A DNA stretch of 64,000 nt, taken from assembly GCF_000620125.1 (NCBI RefSeq), contig NZ_JHVL01000002.1, forward strand, positions 1-64,000, given 5' to 3'. Under the pieces are notes generated by a model, which worked only from the letters and a program-made list of their open reading frames with translations, did no database searches and was not told the DNA's origin. Source of the DNA: Clostridiisalibacter paucivorans DSM 22131. Lineage in GTDB: Bacteria > Bacillota > Clostridia > Tissierellales > Clostridiisalibacteraceae. The number at the start of each line of letters is the position of its first letter. The stretch's first letter is position 1. The position numbers and the translations under genes were made by a program. This document shows, piece by piece, positions 1-9,275 of this stretch.

Positions 1-206
1 ATCTCACCCATTACTGTCTTGATACATGTTTTCTTGAAACCTTTATTTCTATATATCTTCTTATCTCTTTCTTTCATTAGCTCATCATCTAGTTGATTAA
101 GTAGCTCTGTGATTATTTCACATGCCTGACGGCAAACAAATTCATAAATCCTTTTCTCTAAATCCTTGAAATTTATATCCATTTCCTTTAAACTTATCTT
201 ATACAT
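1..206 (-). mobile_element. ISLre2-family transposase, 5' part cut by the window edge
   Basis: The frame is open from an ATG at 206 to the left edge, giving the first 68 residues. The start MYKISLKEMDINFKDLEK and the later KKTCIKTVMGE stretch are typical of the N-terminus of ISLre2 (UPF0236) transposases, recognised from memory of the family. A Shine-Dalgarno-like AGGTGAT lies just upstream. The catalytic part would lie to the left, so I cannot tell whether the element is intact. The terminal repeat of the element should lie somewhere between 207 and about 270, but I cannot fix it without a second copy. It lies downstream of the zinc-ribbon gene, at the end of the conserved rpoD block. Confidence 0.8.
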
Positions 207-269
207 GTAATCACCTAACTTTCTAGTTTTCTTCGCAGATACTATTATATTGGATGATGCATGTATATG

Positions 270-300
270 AAAGATGCCTTAAGGCATCTTTTTTATTTTT
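270..300 (+). terminator. Rho-independent terminator, strongest on the + strand
   Basis: A perfect 22-base palindrome at 270-291 is followed by a long T-run on the + strand, while the minus strand has only TTT after the stem. By geometry it best stops rightward transcription, yet no rightward gene lies to its left here. It may still end the leftward zinc-ribbon gene, or block transcription coming out of the insertion sequence. Confidence 0.6.
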
Positions 301-342
301 TGTCCTTTTTGCCTACTAAAATTATACTCTAAGATATGGTTA

Positions 343-1059
343 TTAGTCCTCTTTTGTATAATATAAAACTCTACCACAATTATCACAATAATTTACTTTA
401 TTAGAATGTTTGATCTTAGAAAGAGTTGATAGGGGTATAGCCATATGACATCCTGTACATTTATCTCCCTCTACTCTCACTACTACTCTTCCTTTTCTCT
501 TTTTTGCATCTGTATATTTTTTCAGTAAACTATCATCTAATTTATTTTTTATATTTAAGATTAATTCCTCTTGTCTTTCTATTGTAACCTTTAGATCCTC
601 AATATTTATTTTAATTTCTTTTTTTCTCTTTTCTAAAGTATCTCTAATTTCCAAATATTCTCTATGTAGATTGTCTATATCTTCGCTATTTTTATCTACT
701 TTTTCCATAAGTTCAAGGATTTCATCTTCTATTTTCATAGCCTTCTCTTTAATCTCATCCTGCTCATTTTTTATTGCCTCTAATTGCTTTATATTGGATA
801 TTTTTCCTCCATATAATTTATTTTCTAATCTTTTAAAATCAAAATTAATATGTTTTAACTTATTGTTTAATCTCTGCATCTTTGCATTGTCTACTTCAAC
901 CTGAGTTTTTTTATTTATTAGATCATACTCTAATTCTTTTAATCTAACAGTTAATTTTTCTATATTTTTTTCTTGTTCTAAATCTAGTAATTCTTTCTTA
1001 TATTGTTCAAGCTTTAAGTCATAATCTTGTAACTTCCATAACAATTCTAGCTGACCCAT
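343..1059 (-). CDS. C4-type zinc ribbon, coiled-coil protein
   Basis: This 238-residue protein has a long charged coiled coil (about residues 5-185) followed by a zinc ribbon with Cys201, Cys204, Cys225 and Cys228. That layout is the zf-RING_7 / DUF164 family, thought to bind nucleic acid but without a settled role. It has no signal peptide or membrane segment, so it is probably cytoplasmic. The start ATG has a strong GGGGAGGGG ribosome site. It follows nif3 by about 60 bases, and the two genes are commonly neighbours next to rpoD-trmK in clostridia. Family assignment is firm; function is not known. Confidence 0.85.
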   Translation of the reverse strand: MGQLELLWKLQDYDLKLEQYKKELLDLEQEKNIEKLTVRLKELEYDLINKKTQVEVDNAKMQRLNNKLKHINFDFKRLENKLYGGKISNIKQLEAIKNEQDEIKEKAMKIEDEILELMEKVDKNSEDIDNLHREYLEIRDTLEKRKKEIKINIEDLKVTIERQEELILNIKNKLDDSLLKKYTDAKKRKGRVVVRVEGDKCTGCHMAIPLSTLSKIKHSNKVNYCDNCGRVLYYTKED

Positions 1060-1095
1060 ATTTACCCCTCCCCTTTATAAAGGAAAATTTAAACG

Positions 1096-1125
1096 TATAG
1101 AGTAGATTATATAATCTACTCTATA
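1096..1125. repeat. Perfect 30-bp palindrome over the nif3 stop codon
   Basis: Two 15-base arms meet without a loop, centred at 1110/1111, and include the nif3 stop codon (1121-1123). Neither strand shows a T-run directly after the arms, so it is not a standard terminator. It could be an RNA processing hairpin or a weak attenuator between nif3 and the zinc-ribbon gene. Confidence 0.5.
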
Positions 1126-2227
1126 ATATATTATATGGAGAACAATCATCCTTATCAGAAATAATTATATTTATGTCTTCGTCTATAATTTTTTCTAATC
1201 TAGACTTTAGCTCTGGTAAGACTGTTTTTTCAGTATAATAATGACCTGCATCTATGAGAGCTAAATTTCTTTCCATGGCATTTTGAGCATCGTGATACTT
1301 TATGTCTGATGTAATATAGACATCTGCACCTTTATTATGGGCATCAGATATAAAATCTGCACCACTTCCTCCACATACTGCTACTTTTTTTATGTCTTTA
1401 GATATATTACCATAAAATTTTAATCCCTTAGATCCCAATATATTTTTTATATTATTGGCAAAGTCCCATAAACTCACCTTAGTTTTCATCTCTCCAATCC
1501 TACCTAGTCCCCACTCTTGTCCTTTGTTTTCTAAAGGATATATGTCATATGCAACTTCTTCATATGGATGAGATTTTATCATAGCATTTAATACATTATT
1601 TAGCCTATTATGGGGCACTATTGTTTCTATCCTCACTTCATTTACTTTTTCCACTACACCTTCTTTTCCTATATATGGATTTGTGTTTTCTCTAGGCATA
1701 AATGTCCCAAATCCATTTATATTATATGTACAATGACTATAGTTGCCTATCCATCCTGCCCCTTTATTACTGATAGCATCTCTTACCATTTCACCATGGG
1801 ATTCCGGTACAAATACCACAATTTTATATGATTTTTCTCTTCTAGTGACCTTAAGGACTTGCGTATTTTCTAAATCCAATAGTTTAGCCAATACATCGTT
1901 TACACCTTCATTTGCAATATCTAAATTTGTATGAGCAGCAAACAATGCTACATTATTTTTTATGAGTTTATATATTATATTACCTCTATATGTATTTGAA
2001 GATATACTTTTTATGCCTTTAAATATAAAAGGATGATGAGTTATTATTAAATCTACATTGTTTTTTATTGCCTCATCTACTACATTATCTACAGCATTTA
2101 ATGCCAATAGTATTTTTTTTATATCTTTATTTTCATCTCCAATTTGTAATCCACAATTATCCCATGACTCTGATAATATAGGCGGTGCTATTGAATTCAT
2201 AATATCTATTAAATCACTTAATATCAT
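1121..2227 (-). CDS. Nif3-like dinuclear metal protein (GTP cyclohydrolase 1 type 2 homologue, YqfO)
   Basis: This 368-residue protein of the Nif3/DUF34 family should be a cytoplasmic, toroid-forming dimetal protein. Metal ligands are visible: His64-His65 in an ITHHP motif, His99 and Asp103 in AAHTNLD, and His329 and Glu333 in the C-terminal AGHYYTE. An insert from about residue 130 to 235 is the PII/CutA-like domain found in the long Firmicute form. The start ATG overlaps the trmK stop codon (ATGA), so the two are probably translationally coupled. The family is often annotated as GTP cyclohydrolase, but its true substrate is unsettled, so I give no gene symbol. Confidence 0.9.
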   Translation of the reverse strand: MILSDLIDIMNSIAPPILSESWDNCGLQIGDENKDIKKILLALNAVDNVVDEAIKNNVDLIITHHPFIFKGIKSISSNTYRGNIIYKLIKNNVALFAAHTNLDIANEGVNDVLAKLLDLENTQVLKVTRREKSYKIVVFVPESHGEMVRDAISNKGAGWIGNYSHCTYNINGFGTFMPRENTNPYIGKEGVVEKVNEVRIETIVPHNRLNNVLNAMIKSHPYEEVAYDIYPLENKGQEWGLGRIGEMKTKVSLWDFANNIKNILGSKGLKFYGNISKDIKKVAVCGGSGADFISDAHNKGADVYITSDIKYHDAQNAMERNLALIDAGHYYTEKTVLPELKSRLEKIIDEDINIIISDKDDCSPYNIL

Positions 2228-2913
2228 AAAAGATTTTTCACTCCCTCAATTCTTTTATATCTATTCATTACTTCTTTATATTTTTTATTTGCCCTATATG
2301 ATTTTTTCCCTTCTAAATCAATTAATATCTTTTCCAAAATTTTTAATCTCTTTTCTAAAAATTTTTCTAAAAGTGGATCTTTATTTTCAATAAGCTTTTT
2401 TCCTATTTCTAAGTATAGTGTGTCTTCTAAATCTGTTTTTCCATGACTTGCTACAATTATCTCATATATCCTATCCTCTTCTTGTGCTAACTTTTCTTCT
2501 ATTATTTTAAATCCATTTTCATATAGGTATTTCCGTAAATCTATAGATGCAACCATGGGTTGAAATATAAACGTATCTATAGATTCAGCTACATGAAATG
2601 AGTCCTTTAAAATATCCTCTATAAGAACTCCCCCCATTCCTGCTATTATAGCCATATTCACTTCATCTTTTTCTATTACTTTTAATCCTGAACCTAGTCT
2701 AATATCTATATATTTTTCAAATTTTTTCTTTTGTACATATTTTTTAGCACTCTCTAATGGCCCTTCATTTATGTCTGATGCTATTATATCTCTACTTATA
2801 TTATTTTCTACTAAATATACAGGTATATATCCATGATCAGTACCTACATCAATTATTTTTTTATTTTCTGGAACTAAATCTGCTATAGCCTGCAATCTGG
2901 GAGATAATTTCAT
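2224..2913 (-). CDS. trmK: tRNA (adenine(22)-N1)-methyltransferase TrmK
   Basis: TrmK makes m1A22 in tRNA. The 229-residue protein has a Rossmann-type SAM site with motif I IDVGTDHGY at residues 21-29, and the family-typical IIAGMGG stretch further on. I chose the ATG at 2913 because AAGGTG lies six bases before it; an ATG at 2919 and a GTG at 2922 are also in frame. The gene overlaps nif3 by four bases and lies downstream of rpoD, the conserved order in Firmicutes. A terminator between rpoD and this gene suggests it also has its own promoter. Confidence 0.92.
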   Translation of the reverse strand: MKLSPRLQAIADLVPENKKIIDVGTDHGYIPVYLVENNISRDIIASDINEGPLESAKKYVQKKKFEKYIDIRLGSGLKVIEKDEVNMAIIAGMGGVLIEDILKDSFHVAESIDTFIFQPMVASIDLRKYLYENGFKIIEEKLAQEEDRIYEIIVASHGKTDLEDTLYLEIGKKLIENKDPLLEKFLEKRLKILEKILIDLEGKKSYRANKKYKEVMNRYKRIEGVKNLL

Positions 2914-2977
2914 ATTCATCACCTTGTTCTGTATTTAGAATTTATTTGGAAAATTCACCAAATCCTCTATTAAATGC

Positions 2978-3002
2978 AAAAATGCTCTATACGAGCATTT
3001 TT
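2978..3002 (-). terminator. Terminator after rpoD
   Basis: Arms AAAAATGCTC and GAGCATTTTT (2978-2987 and 2993-3002) form a 10-bp stem whose own 3' arm supplies the U-run. The rpoD stop codon begins inside the stem. It separates yqxD-dnaG-rpoD from trmK-nif3. Confidence 0.8.
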
Positions 3003-4110
3003 ACTCTAAAAAATCTTTCAATTTTTTACTTCTGCTAGGGTGTCTTAACTTTCTCAATGCCTTAGCTTCAATCTGTCTAATTCTTTCTCTAGTAACATCA
3101 AATTCTCTTCCAACTTCTTCTAATGTTCTTGCTCTTCCATCATCTAATCCAAATCTAAGTCTAAGTACTTTTTGTTCTCTTTGGGTAAGAGTATCTAAAA
3201 CTTCTACCAATTGCTCTTTAAGCATTGTAAATGTTGCAGCCTCTGATGGTGCTTGTGCATCATCATCTGGTATAAAATCACCTAAATGACTATCTTCTTC
3301 CTCTCCTATAGGAGTTTCTAGAGAAACGGGTTCTTGGGCTATTTTTATTATTTCCCTGACCTTTTCTTCATCTAAATTCATTTCCTTAGCTATCTCTTCT
3401 GGCAATGGCTCCCTTCCCAATTCTTGCAATAATTGTCTTGACACTCTAATTAATTTATTTATAGTTTCTACCATATGAACTGGTATCCTTATAGTCCTAG
3501 CCTGATCTGCAATAGCTCTAGTTATGGCCTGTCGTATCCACCATGTAGCATAAGTACTAAATTTATACCCTTTCCTATAATCAAATTTTTCTACTGCTTT
3601 AATAAGGCCCATATTTCCTTCTTGTATTAGGTCTAAAAACAACATCCCTCTCCCTACGTATCTTTTGGCTATACTGACAACTAGCCTAAGATTGGCCTCT
3701 GCTAACTTTCTCTTACTTCTTTCATCACCTTGTTCCATGCTTTTAGCTAATTCTATTTCTTCTTCAGCAGTCAACAATGGTACTTTTCCTATTTCTTTTA
3801 AATACATCCTTACTGGATCATCTACACTAATACCCTTAGGTACAGTCAATACATTTTCAGTACTTTCATCCTCTGCATTATCAGTATCACTTTTTTCCAA
3901 AAGAATATCATCATCCTTGTCACCAACAATATCTATACCCATGTCTTCAAGACTTTGATATATCTCATCTATTTGTTCAGAAGATAGTTCTATATTTTCC
4001 AAAGTATCCATAATTTCTTTATAGGTCAACATGCCTTTTTTCTTTCCTCTGTCAATGAGTCCTTTAACCACTTCTATGCCCTTCTTATTATCTTTTTTAT
4101 TAATACCCAT
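3001..4110 (-). CDS. rpoD: RNA polymerase primary sigma factor (sigma-A/70)
   Basis: This is the housekeeping sigma factor directing RNA polymerase to -35/-10 promoters. The 369-residue protein has a short region 1, the region 2 core ([30 protein letters not shown]), region 3, and a region 4 helix-turn-helix near the C-terminus ([20 protein letters not shown]). The long non-conserved insert of proteobacterial sigma-70 is absent, as in other Firmicutes. A strong AAGGAGGGG site precedes the ATG. It follows dnaG by 24 bases, the universal macromolecular-synthesis operon arrangement in this group. Confidence 0.98.
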   Translation of the reverse strand: MGINKKDNKKGIEVVKGLIDRGKKKGMLTYKEIMDTLENIELSSEQIDEIYQSLEDMGIDIVGDKDDDILLEKSDTDNAEDESTENVLTVPKGISVDDPVRMYLKEIGKVPLLTAEEEIELAKSMEQGDERSKRKLAEANLRLVVSIAKRYVGRGMLFLDLIQEGNMGLIKAVEKFDYRKGYKFSTYATWWIRQAITRAIADQARTIRIPVHMVETINKLIRVSRQLLQELGREPLPEEIAKEMNLDEEKVREIIKIAQEPVSLETPIGEEEDSHLGDFIPDDDAQAPSEAATFTMLKEQLVEVLDTLTQREQKVLRLRFGLDDGRARTLEEVGREFDVTRERIRQIEAKALRKLRHPSRSKKLKDFLE

Positions 4111-4134
4111 TTATTTCCCCTCCTTTCAGCAAAA

Positions 4135-5955
4135 CTATTGGTGCAATTTCAATTCTTTGTCTATATTTATGAGTTGTAAGCATATACTTTTGAATTTTTC
4201 AACATCCCCTTCACTCTTTGAATCCATCAAGTCTATTTCCTTTAGTCGCTCTTTAAGTGCTACTTTTTTATTCTCCAATTTTTTAATCTTTACTGTTTTT
4301 ATAAAATCCTCAAGTACTTTATTTTTTTGACTAGCATCTATATTAATTTGTGTATTATAAATATTTTCTAAAGTTCCAATTAAATTATCGTTTAATACTT
4401 TTTCAAAAGTTTTAAACAAAAACTCTTCATTTTCATAATATTCATATAATCTTTCAGCTATTTTTTTATATTCCTCAGTTATAAAATCTTCTGGAGAAAT
4501 TTGTGTCTTTACAGACTCATATATATTTTTATCTTTACATATAAGGTATAGTAAATTTTTTTCTGCTATAGTATATCCTGGCTCTAATCTATTTATCACT
4601 GGTTTTATTCTATCTTTATTATTATCTCTATTATTTTTATTTATATACTTGTCCTTATAATTTCTTATTGGTAAATACTTAAGCTCTTCTTTAATAGAAT
4701 CTTTAGATACCTTAGTTTCTTTTGATATTTTATCTAAATATACATCTCTTTCAACAGGACTTTTTATCTTTTTTAATTCAGTTACTATTTCCTTTATAAA
4801 ATCTATTCTTCCTTCTGAAATATTCAAGTCATGCCTTTCTTTATAAAGCTGTATTTTGAAGTCCATATATGGAAGGGCATTTGACATTGTCTCATAAAAT
4901 CTTTCTAAACCAAATTTATTTATAAACTCATCTGGATCTTTGGCATCTTTCAATACAATTACTTTAGCCTCTACATCTTCTTTTTTTAATATTTCTAATG
5001 CCCTATTAGTGGCCTTTTTACCTGCTTCATCAGAATCATAGCAGAGATATACGTCTTTTCCATATCTCTTTATGAGTTTAACTTGATTCTCAGTTAAAGA
5101 AGTTCCCAAAGATGCCACCGAACTCCTTATGCCATATTTATATAAAGAAATAACATCCATATAGCCTTCCACTAATATTACATCTTTTCCTCTAGCATAC
5201 TTTTTTAATATATTTATGCCATAAAGGTTATATCCTTTATTGAATATTGGACTATCAGATGAATTTAAATATTTAGGTTGACCATTTTTTTCAATAATCC
5301 TTCCACCAAAACCTACTACAGAACCTCTATTGTTTATTATAGGAAAAATTATTCTATCTCTAAATCTATCAAAATAACCACTCTTATCCTTTCGCTGTAT
5401 TATTAAACCCAGAGAATGTATATCTTTTATTTTATATCCCTTATGCAACAAATATTCTAAAAGTCCACTCCAATCTGGTAATGCATATCCTAACCCATAG
5501 CTTTTAATTACACTTTCATCTATTCCCCTTTCTCTTATATAACTTAACGCCTTTTTATTGTTCTGTAGATTTTCATAAAAATACTTTGCTGAATCTTTAT
5601 TTATATTAAATAAAAGCTTATTTCTATCTTCTAACTCTTTATTTCTTTTAGTCTTTTTAGTTTCAATATCTATATTCACTCTACTAGCCAGTAGATTCAA
5701 TGTATCTACAAAATCCATATTCAAGTGCTTCATAATAAAAGTTATTACATTGCCTCCTTCTCCACAACCAAAACAATGGAAAATTTGTTTGTTTGGAGAA
5801 ACCATAAAAGAAGGGGTCTTTTCATTATGAAATGGACAAATTCCTTTATAATTTGAGCCTGTCCTTGTTAGATCTACATATTCTGATATCACATCCACGA
5901 TATCGTTTTTTTCTCTTATTTCATCTATCATTTCATCATCAAAATTATATGGCAT
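4135..5955 (-). CDS. dnaG: DNA primase DnaG
   Basis: DnaG makes RNA primers at the replication fork together with the DnaB-type helicase. The 606-residue protein has an N-terminal zinc finger (Cys40, His43, Cys61, Cys64), then the primase core with Toprim motifs (LVEGYMDVI and CYDSDEAGKKA), and a divergent helical C-terminal helicase-binding part. I chose the ATG at 5955, seven bases after AAGGTGG; an upstream GTG is also in frame. It is operonic with yqxD before it and rpoD after it. Confidence 0.97.
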   Translation of the reverse strand: MPYNFDDEMIDEIREKNDIVDVISEYVDLTRTGSNYKGICPFHNEKTPSFMVSPNKQIFHCFGCGEGGNVITFIMKHLNMDFVDTLNLLASRVNIDIETKKTKRNKELEDRNKLLFNINKDSAKYFYENLQNNKKALSYIRERGIDESVIKSYGLGYALPDWSGLLEYLLHKGYKIKDIHSLGLIIQRKDKSGYFDRFRDRIIFPIINNRGSVVGFGGRIIEKNGQPKYLNSSDSPIFNKGYNLYGINILKKYARGKDVILVEGYMDVISLYKYGIRSSVASLGTSLTENQVKLIKRYGKDVYLCYDSDEAGKKATNRALEILKKEDVEAKVIVLKDAKDPDEFINKFGLERFYETMSNALPYMDFKIQLYKERHDLNISEGRIDFIKEIVTELKKIKSPVERDVYLDKISKETKVSKDSIKEELKYLPIRNYKDKYINKNNRDNNKDRIKPVINRLEPGYTIAEKNLLYLICKDKNIYESVKTQISPEDFITEEYKKIAERLYEYYENEEFLFKTFEKVLNDNLIGTLENIYNTQINIDASQKNKVLEDFIKTVKIKKLENKKVALKERLKEIDLMDSKSEGDVEKFKSICLQLINIDKELKLHQ

Positions 5956-6022
5956 ATTAACCACCTTAATATATTTTCAACAATTTTCTTTGTTTTCCTT
6001 CATTTTTATTATTTTTTTCAGT

Positions 6023-6478
6023 CTAATCTTTAATTATACTTTTTTCAATCAACTTTGTCAAATTCAACTGAAAATGAACATCATCTTGTTCCTTTCTTTT
6101 ACTAGGACCTTTTATATTAGTTTTATTACTTCTTTTTAATTTCATAGTCAAATGCCTTCTCATCATCAACTCATCAATATTTTCTTCATTATATATATAT
6201 CCATTAAAAGATATACAGTAACAATTCTTACCTAAAACCATAGCTGCTAAACCATGATCAGACGTAACAACTATATCTCCTCCTTCAGATATATTAGCTA
6301 TTCTAATATCAGCAGATTGAGAGCTATTGTCTACTAATATCTTTTTTATGTTATTTGCTGAAATATTAATTTCATGATTTATATTTACCACAAATATAAC
6401 TTCCAAATTATAATCTTTACTAACTTTTACTATAATATCTTTTACTGGACAAGAGTCACTATCCACTATAATTTTCAT
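6023..6478 (-). CDS. YaiI/YqxD family protein (DUF188)
   Basis: This 151-residue protein belongs to the YaiI/YqxD (DUF188) family, related to PIN/NYN-type nuclease folds. The opening MKIIVDSDSCPVKDII and the central ADIRIAN and VVTSDHGLA motifs, rich in acidic residues that could bind metal, are typical of it. No activity is established. It sits directly before dnaG, as yqxD does in Bacillus subtilis, and is probably the first gene of the yqxD-dnaG-rpoD operon. Confidence 0.9.
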   Translation of the reverse strand: MKIIVDSDSCPVKDIIVKVSKDYNLEVIFVVNINHEINISANNIKKILVDNSSQSADIRIANISEGGDIVVTSDHGLAAMVLGKNCYCISFNGYIYNEENIDELMMRRHLTMKLKRSNKTNIKGPSKRKEQDDVHFQLNLTKLIEKSIIKD

Positions 6479-6512
6479 ACCTAATCAACACCTTTTTTGG
6501 ACTCGGAGTAAT

Positions 6513-6541
6513 TATTTCGACAAAAAGTTATATATTCCTTC
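6513..6541 (-). promoter_or_regulatory. Candidate sigma-H promoter with overlapping Spo0A-box-like site before yqxD-dnaG-rpoD
   Basis: On the minus strand GAAGGAATA (6533-6541) matches the sigma-H -35 consensus RnAGGAWWW fully. Eleven bases later GTCGAAATA (6513-6521) matches the -10 consensus RnnGAATWW at all but one position. TTTGTCGAAA at 6515-6524 also matches a Spo0A box. In B. subtilis the sigA operon is known to have a sigma-H promoter, which supports the reading. Confidence 0.5.
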
Positions 6542-6557
6542 TTTTTTTGTATTTTTT

Positions 6558-7562
6558 TTAATATAATCTCCAAGGTCTTGGTACAAAAATCTCTTTAAAT
6601 AGGTTTATTGCATATCGGTCAGTCATCCCTGCAATATAGTCACACACTACATCTTCCTTGTTTTGATCTTTCTCTCTATATTCATTAGGAATACTATCAA
6701 ACTTTTTCATATAATACGAATAAAGCTCCTCTAATATATATTGAGCTTTATCATCTTCTTTTTTTGCTTCTCTATTAAAATATAGATTTTCAAACATGAA
6801 TTGTCTTAATTTATCAGTATAATATTTAATTCCTTTGCTCATTTGAATATTCGACATATCTAGACTATTTTCTATAATGTCAGATATCATAGTATTTATT
6901 CTTTCCCCATGGCTATACCCTAATGCCTCAATGCAGTCTTTAGGCAATTTATCTATATGAAGTATATCAGCCCTTATTGCATCATCTATATCATGATTTA
7001 TATATGCTATCCTATCAGCAAATCTCACTAATTTACCTTCTAACGTCATAGGTTTATCTTCCCCTGTATGTTTTAAAATCCCGTCTCTCACCTCTAGTGT
7101 AAGGTTTAATCCCCTATCTTCTTTTCTGAATTCTAAAAAATCTACAACCCTTAGGCTTTGTTTATTATGCTCAAAACCGCCCAAATGAAGTTCATTTAAT
7201 ACCCTTTCTCCAGTATGCCCAAATGGAGTATGTCCTAAATCATGACCCAAAGCAATTGCTTCAGTTAAATCTTCATTTAGCCTCAATGCCTTTGCTAATG
7301 TTCTAGATATTTGGGCTACTTCCAATGTATGAGTCAATCTAGTTCTATAATGATCTCCTTCTGGAGCAATAAAAACTTGAGTTTTATGCTTTAATCTCCT
7401 AAAGGCTTTTGAATGAATTATTCTATCCCTATCCCTTTGAAAATCCGTCCTTATATTACATTTTTCTTCATATTTCTTTCGTCCCGATGTATTTTTACTA
7501 AGAGTTGCATATCTGCTTAATACTTCTTTTTCTGTTTCTTCGTTCCTTTCTCTTATATACAT
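6558..7562 (-). CDS. Deoxyguanosinetriphosphate triphosphohydrolase-like HD protein
   Basis: The family removes triphosphate from dNTPs, lowering dNTP pools and affecting replication fidelity. This 334-residue cytoplasmic protein has the HD metal site: His78 (RLTHTLE), His107-Asp108 (LGHDLGHTPFGH) and a later Asp in RFADRIAYINHDID. The length fits the short dGTPase-like subfamily rather than E. coli Dgt of about 500 residues. I chose ATG 7562, preceded by GAGGTG; the frame stays open further upstream without a ribosome site. It sits between ppsR and yqxD. Its exact nucleotide preference cannot be read from the sequence. Confidence 0.9.
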   Translation of the reverse strand: MYIRERNEETEKEVLSRYATLSKNTSGRKKYEEKCNIRTDFQRDRDRIIHSKAFRRLKHKTQVFIAPEGDHYRTRLTHTLEVAQISRTLAKALRLNEDLTEAIALGHDLGHTPFGHTGERVLNELHLGGFEHNKQSLRVVDFLEFRKEDRGLNLTLEVRDGILKHTGEDKPMTLEGKLVRFADRIAYINHDIDDAIRADILHIDKLPKDCIEALGYSHGERINTMISDIIENSLDMSNIQMSKGIKYYTDKLRQFMFENLYFNREAKKEDDKAQYILEELYSYYMKKFDSIPNEYREKDQNKEDVVCDYIAGMTDRYAINLFKEIFVPRPWRLY

Positions 7563-7719
7563 TTTATGCACCTCTTTTATTATAAAATGAAAAATATTTA
7601 TTTTATATCCCTTTATATTTATATACAACAAATAATATTATTATCCTTCATTAAATTAATTATTTTTAACCACGTTTTTGTTTTCGCAATATTCTTTATA
7701 TTTATTTTTCTAAAAAAAT

Positions 7720-7741
7720 AATGACCCTATTAAGAGTCATT
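7720..7741 (-). terminator. Terminator after ppsR
   Basis: On the minus strand an eight-pair stem (one G-U pair) is followed by ATTTTTTTAG. The stem's first base overlaps the ppsR stop codon. Together with an AT-rich gap of about 160 bases it separates ccpN-ppsR from dgt. Confidence 0.8.
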
Positions 7742-8556
7742 TATCCAATCTCATCATTTCTTATCATTTCCAATATTATGCTCGCTGTCTCTTCCACTGC
7801 CTTATTAGAAACATCTATTACTATGCAATTTAATTTTTTCATCAATTCTTCAGCATATTCGATTTCACTTAATATTCTATCCATACTGGCATAATTGGCA
7901 CTATTACTAAGTCCCAATGCCTTTAGCCTTTCCTGTCTTATCTCATTCAGTTTTAAAGGATTTGCTGTAAGCCCAACTATATGTTTTGGATCTATATCAT
8001 ATAACTCCTTAGGTGCTGGTACTTCAGGAATCAGTGGAACATTTGCAACCTTTATATTTTTATGGGCTAAATACATACTGAGAGGAGTCTTTGATGTTCT
8101 GGATACACCTATCAATACTATATCAGCCTTTCTTATGCCCCGCGTATCCTTACCATCATCATATTTTACTGCAAACTCTACTGCCTCTACTTTTCTAAAA
8201 TATTTTTCATCTAATTTTCTTATAAGACCAGGCTCCCTTTTAGGACTAAATCCAACCACAGATTTTACTCCATCTAGTATAGGTTCCATAAGATCTATTG
8301 CGGTAATTCCTTTTTCTCGTGCTTTTGAAATCAAAAAATTCCTTAACGTCTCAACTACTATAGTAAATAATATTAGGCATTTTTCTTGTTTTGCCTCTTG
8401 CATTACCTCTAATATTTGTTCTTCATCTGTTATGTATGGAAATCTTCTAATTTCATAGGAAGTTAATGCGAATTGACTTACTGCTGCCTTTGCTACTTGT
8501 TCTGCCGTCTCTCCGATTGAGTCCGAAAGTACATAAATAACCATTTCTTTATTCAT
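7741..8556 (-). CDS. Pyruvate, phosphate dikinase/PEP synthase regulatory protein (kinase/pyrophosphorylase)
   Basis: DUF299-family proteins switch pyruvate phosphate dikinase or PEP synthase off and on by ADP-dependent phosphorylation and phosphate-dependent dephosphorylation of a Thr. The 271-residue protein has the SDSIGETAEQ start and the P-loop-like GVSRTSKTPLS at about residues 150-160. It lies 12 bases after ccpN, matching the ccpN-yqfL pair of B. subtilis that controls gluconeogenesis. In an anaerobe the likely target is PPDK, which is outside this window. Confidence 0.92.
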   Translation of the reverse strand: MNKEMVIYVLSDSIGETAEQVAKAAVSQFALTSYEIRRFPYITDEEQILEVMQEAKQEKCLILFTIVVETLRNFLISKAREKGITAIDLMEPILDGVKSVVGFSPKREPGLIRKLDEKYFRKVEAVEFAVKYDDGKDTRGIRKADIVLIGVSRTSKTPLSMYLAHKNIKVANVPLIPEVPAPKELYDIDPKHIVGLTANPLKLNEIRQERLKALGLSNSANYASMDRILSEIEYAEELMKKLNCIVIDVSNKAVEETASIILEMIRNDEIG

Positions 8557-8568
8557 AAACTGACCTCC

Positions 8569-9210
8569 TTAACCTTTAACCCCAAAATCTACAAATAGGC
8601 TAGTTATATTAGTTTTAGAAATTCTCCCCAGTACTTTGTATCCCTTTCTATTATCTATATCCACTTCTTCCACTACAGGCAAACTATCCACTTCATGCTC
8701 TATAAGTTTTATTGCAGCATCTAATACAGTTTCTTCTTGTGTACACACAACTATATTGGGCATTCTTGTCATTATTATTCCCACAGGAATTTTATTTATA
8801 TCCATGCCACCTATGGCACTTTTTAAAAAATCTTTTCTAGATACTACTCCTGATAAAAGTCCTTCAGTTATTACAAATATAGTGCCCACGTCTTCTAAAA
8901 ACATATTTACTATAGAATCATATACAGATGTCTCTTCGTCGACTATAACTGGAATAGACTTTATCTCCGAAACTTTTATACTGGTAACCTTGTCCCTAAA
9001 TAAATTGAAATTAGACTTTCCAGAATAAAAGTATCCTACTTTAGGCCTTGCATCTAATATACCTGACATTGTAAGTATAGCTAAATCTGGTCTTAATGTA
9101 GCCCTAGTAAGATTTAATTCATTTGCTATAGACTCACTAGTTATAGGTTCATTATTTTTAACTATATCGATTATTTTTTTTTGCCTATCACTTAACTGGA
9201 TGGTTATCAC
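8569..9210 (-). CDS. ccpN: CcpN-type transcriptional repressor (HTH + two CBS domains)
   Basis: CcpN represses gluconeogenic genes during glycolytic growth in B. subtilis. This protein has an N-terminal winged helix (NELNLTRATLRPDLAILTMSG, near-identical to the family) and a pair of CBS domains that would bind adenine nucleotides. I chose the GTG at 9210 because the protein then aligns with CcpN from its first residue, although AAAGGG abuts the start unusually closely; an ATG at 9231 is in frame but has no ribosome site. The pairing with the ppsR-type kinase supports a role in carbon-flow control. Confidence 0.88.
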   Translation of the reverse strand: MITIQLSDRQKKIIDIVKNNEPITSESIANELNLTRATLRPDLAILTMSGILDARPKVGYFYSGKSNFNLFRDKVTSIKVSEIKSIPVIVDEETSVYDSIVNMFLEDVGTIFVITEGLLSGVVSRKDFLKSAIGGMDINKIPVGIIMTRMPNIVVCTQEETVLDAAIKLIEHEVDSLPVVEEVDIDNRKGYKVLGRISKTNITSLFVDFGVKG

Positions 9211-9275
9211 CCCTTTGTCTAGATCATACAAATACTATGTATATATTCTATCAGAGTTCTAATAATTATGCTATA

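Noticed and set aside
1096-1125. Classic Rho-independent terminator
   Set aside because: The palindrome is perfect, but it has no loop and no U-tract on either strand.
7895-8458. 187-codon rightward open frame
   Set aside because: It is antisense to the ppsR-type gene, lacks a ribosome site and reads as a hydrophobic Ser/Leu/Phe-rich shadow product.
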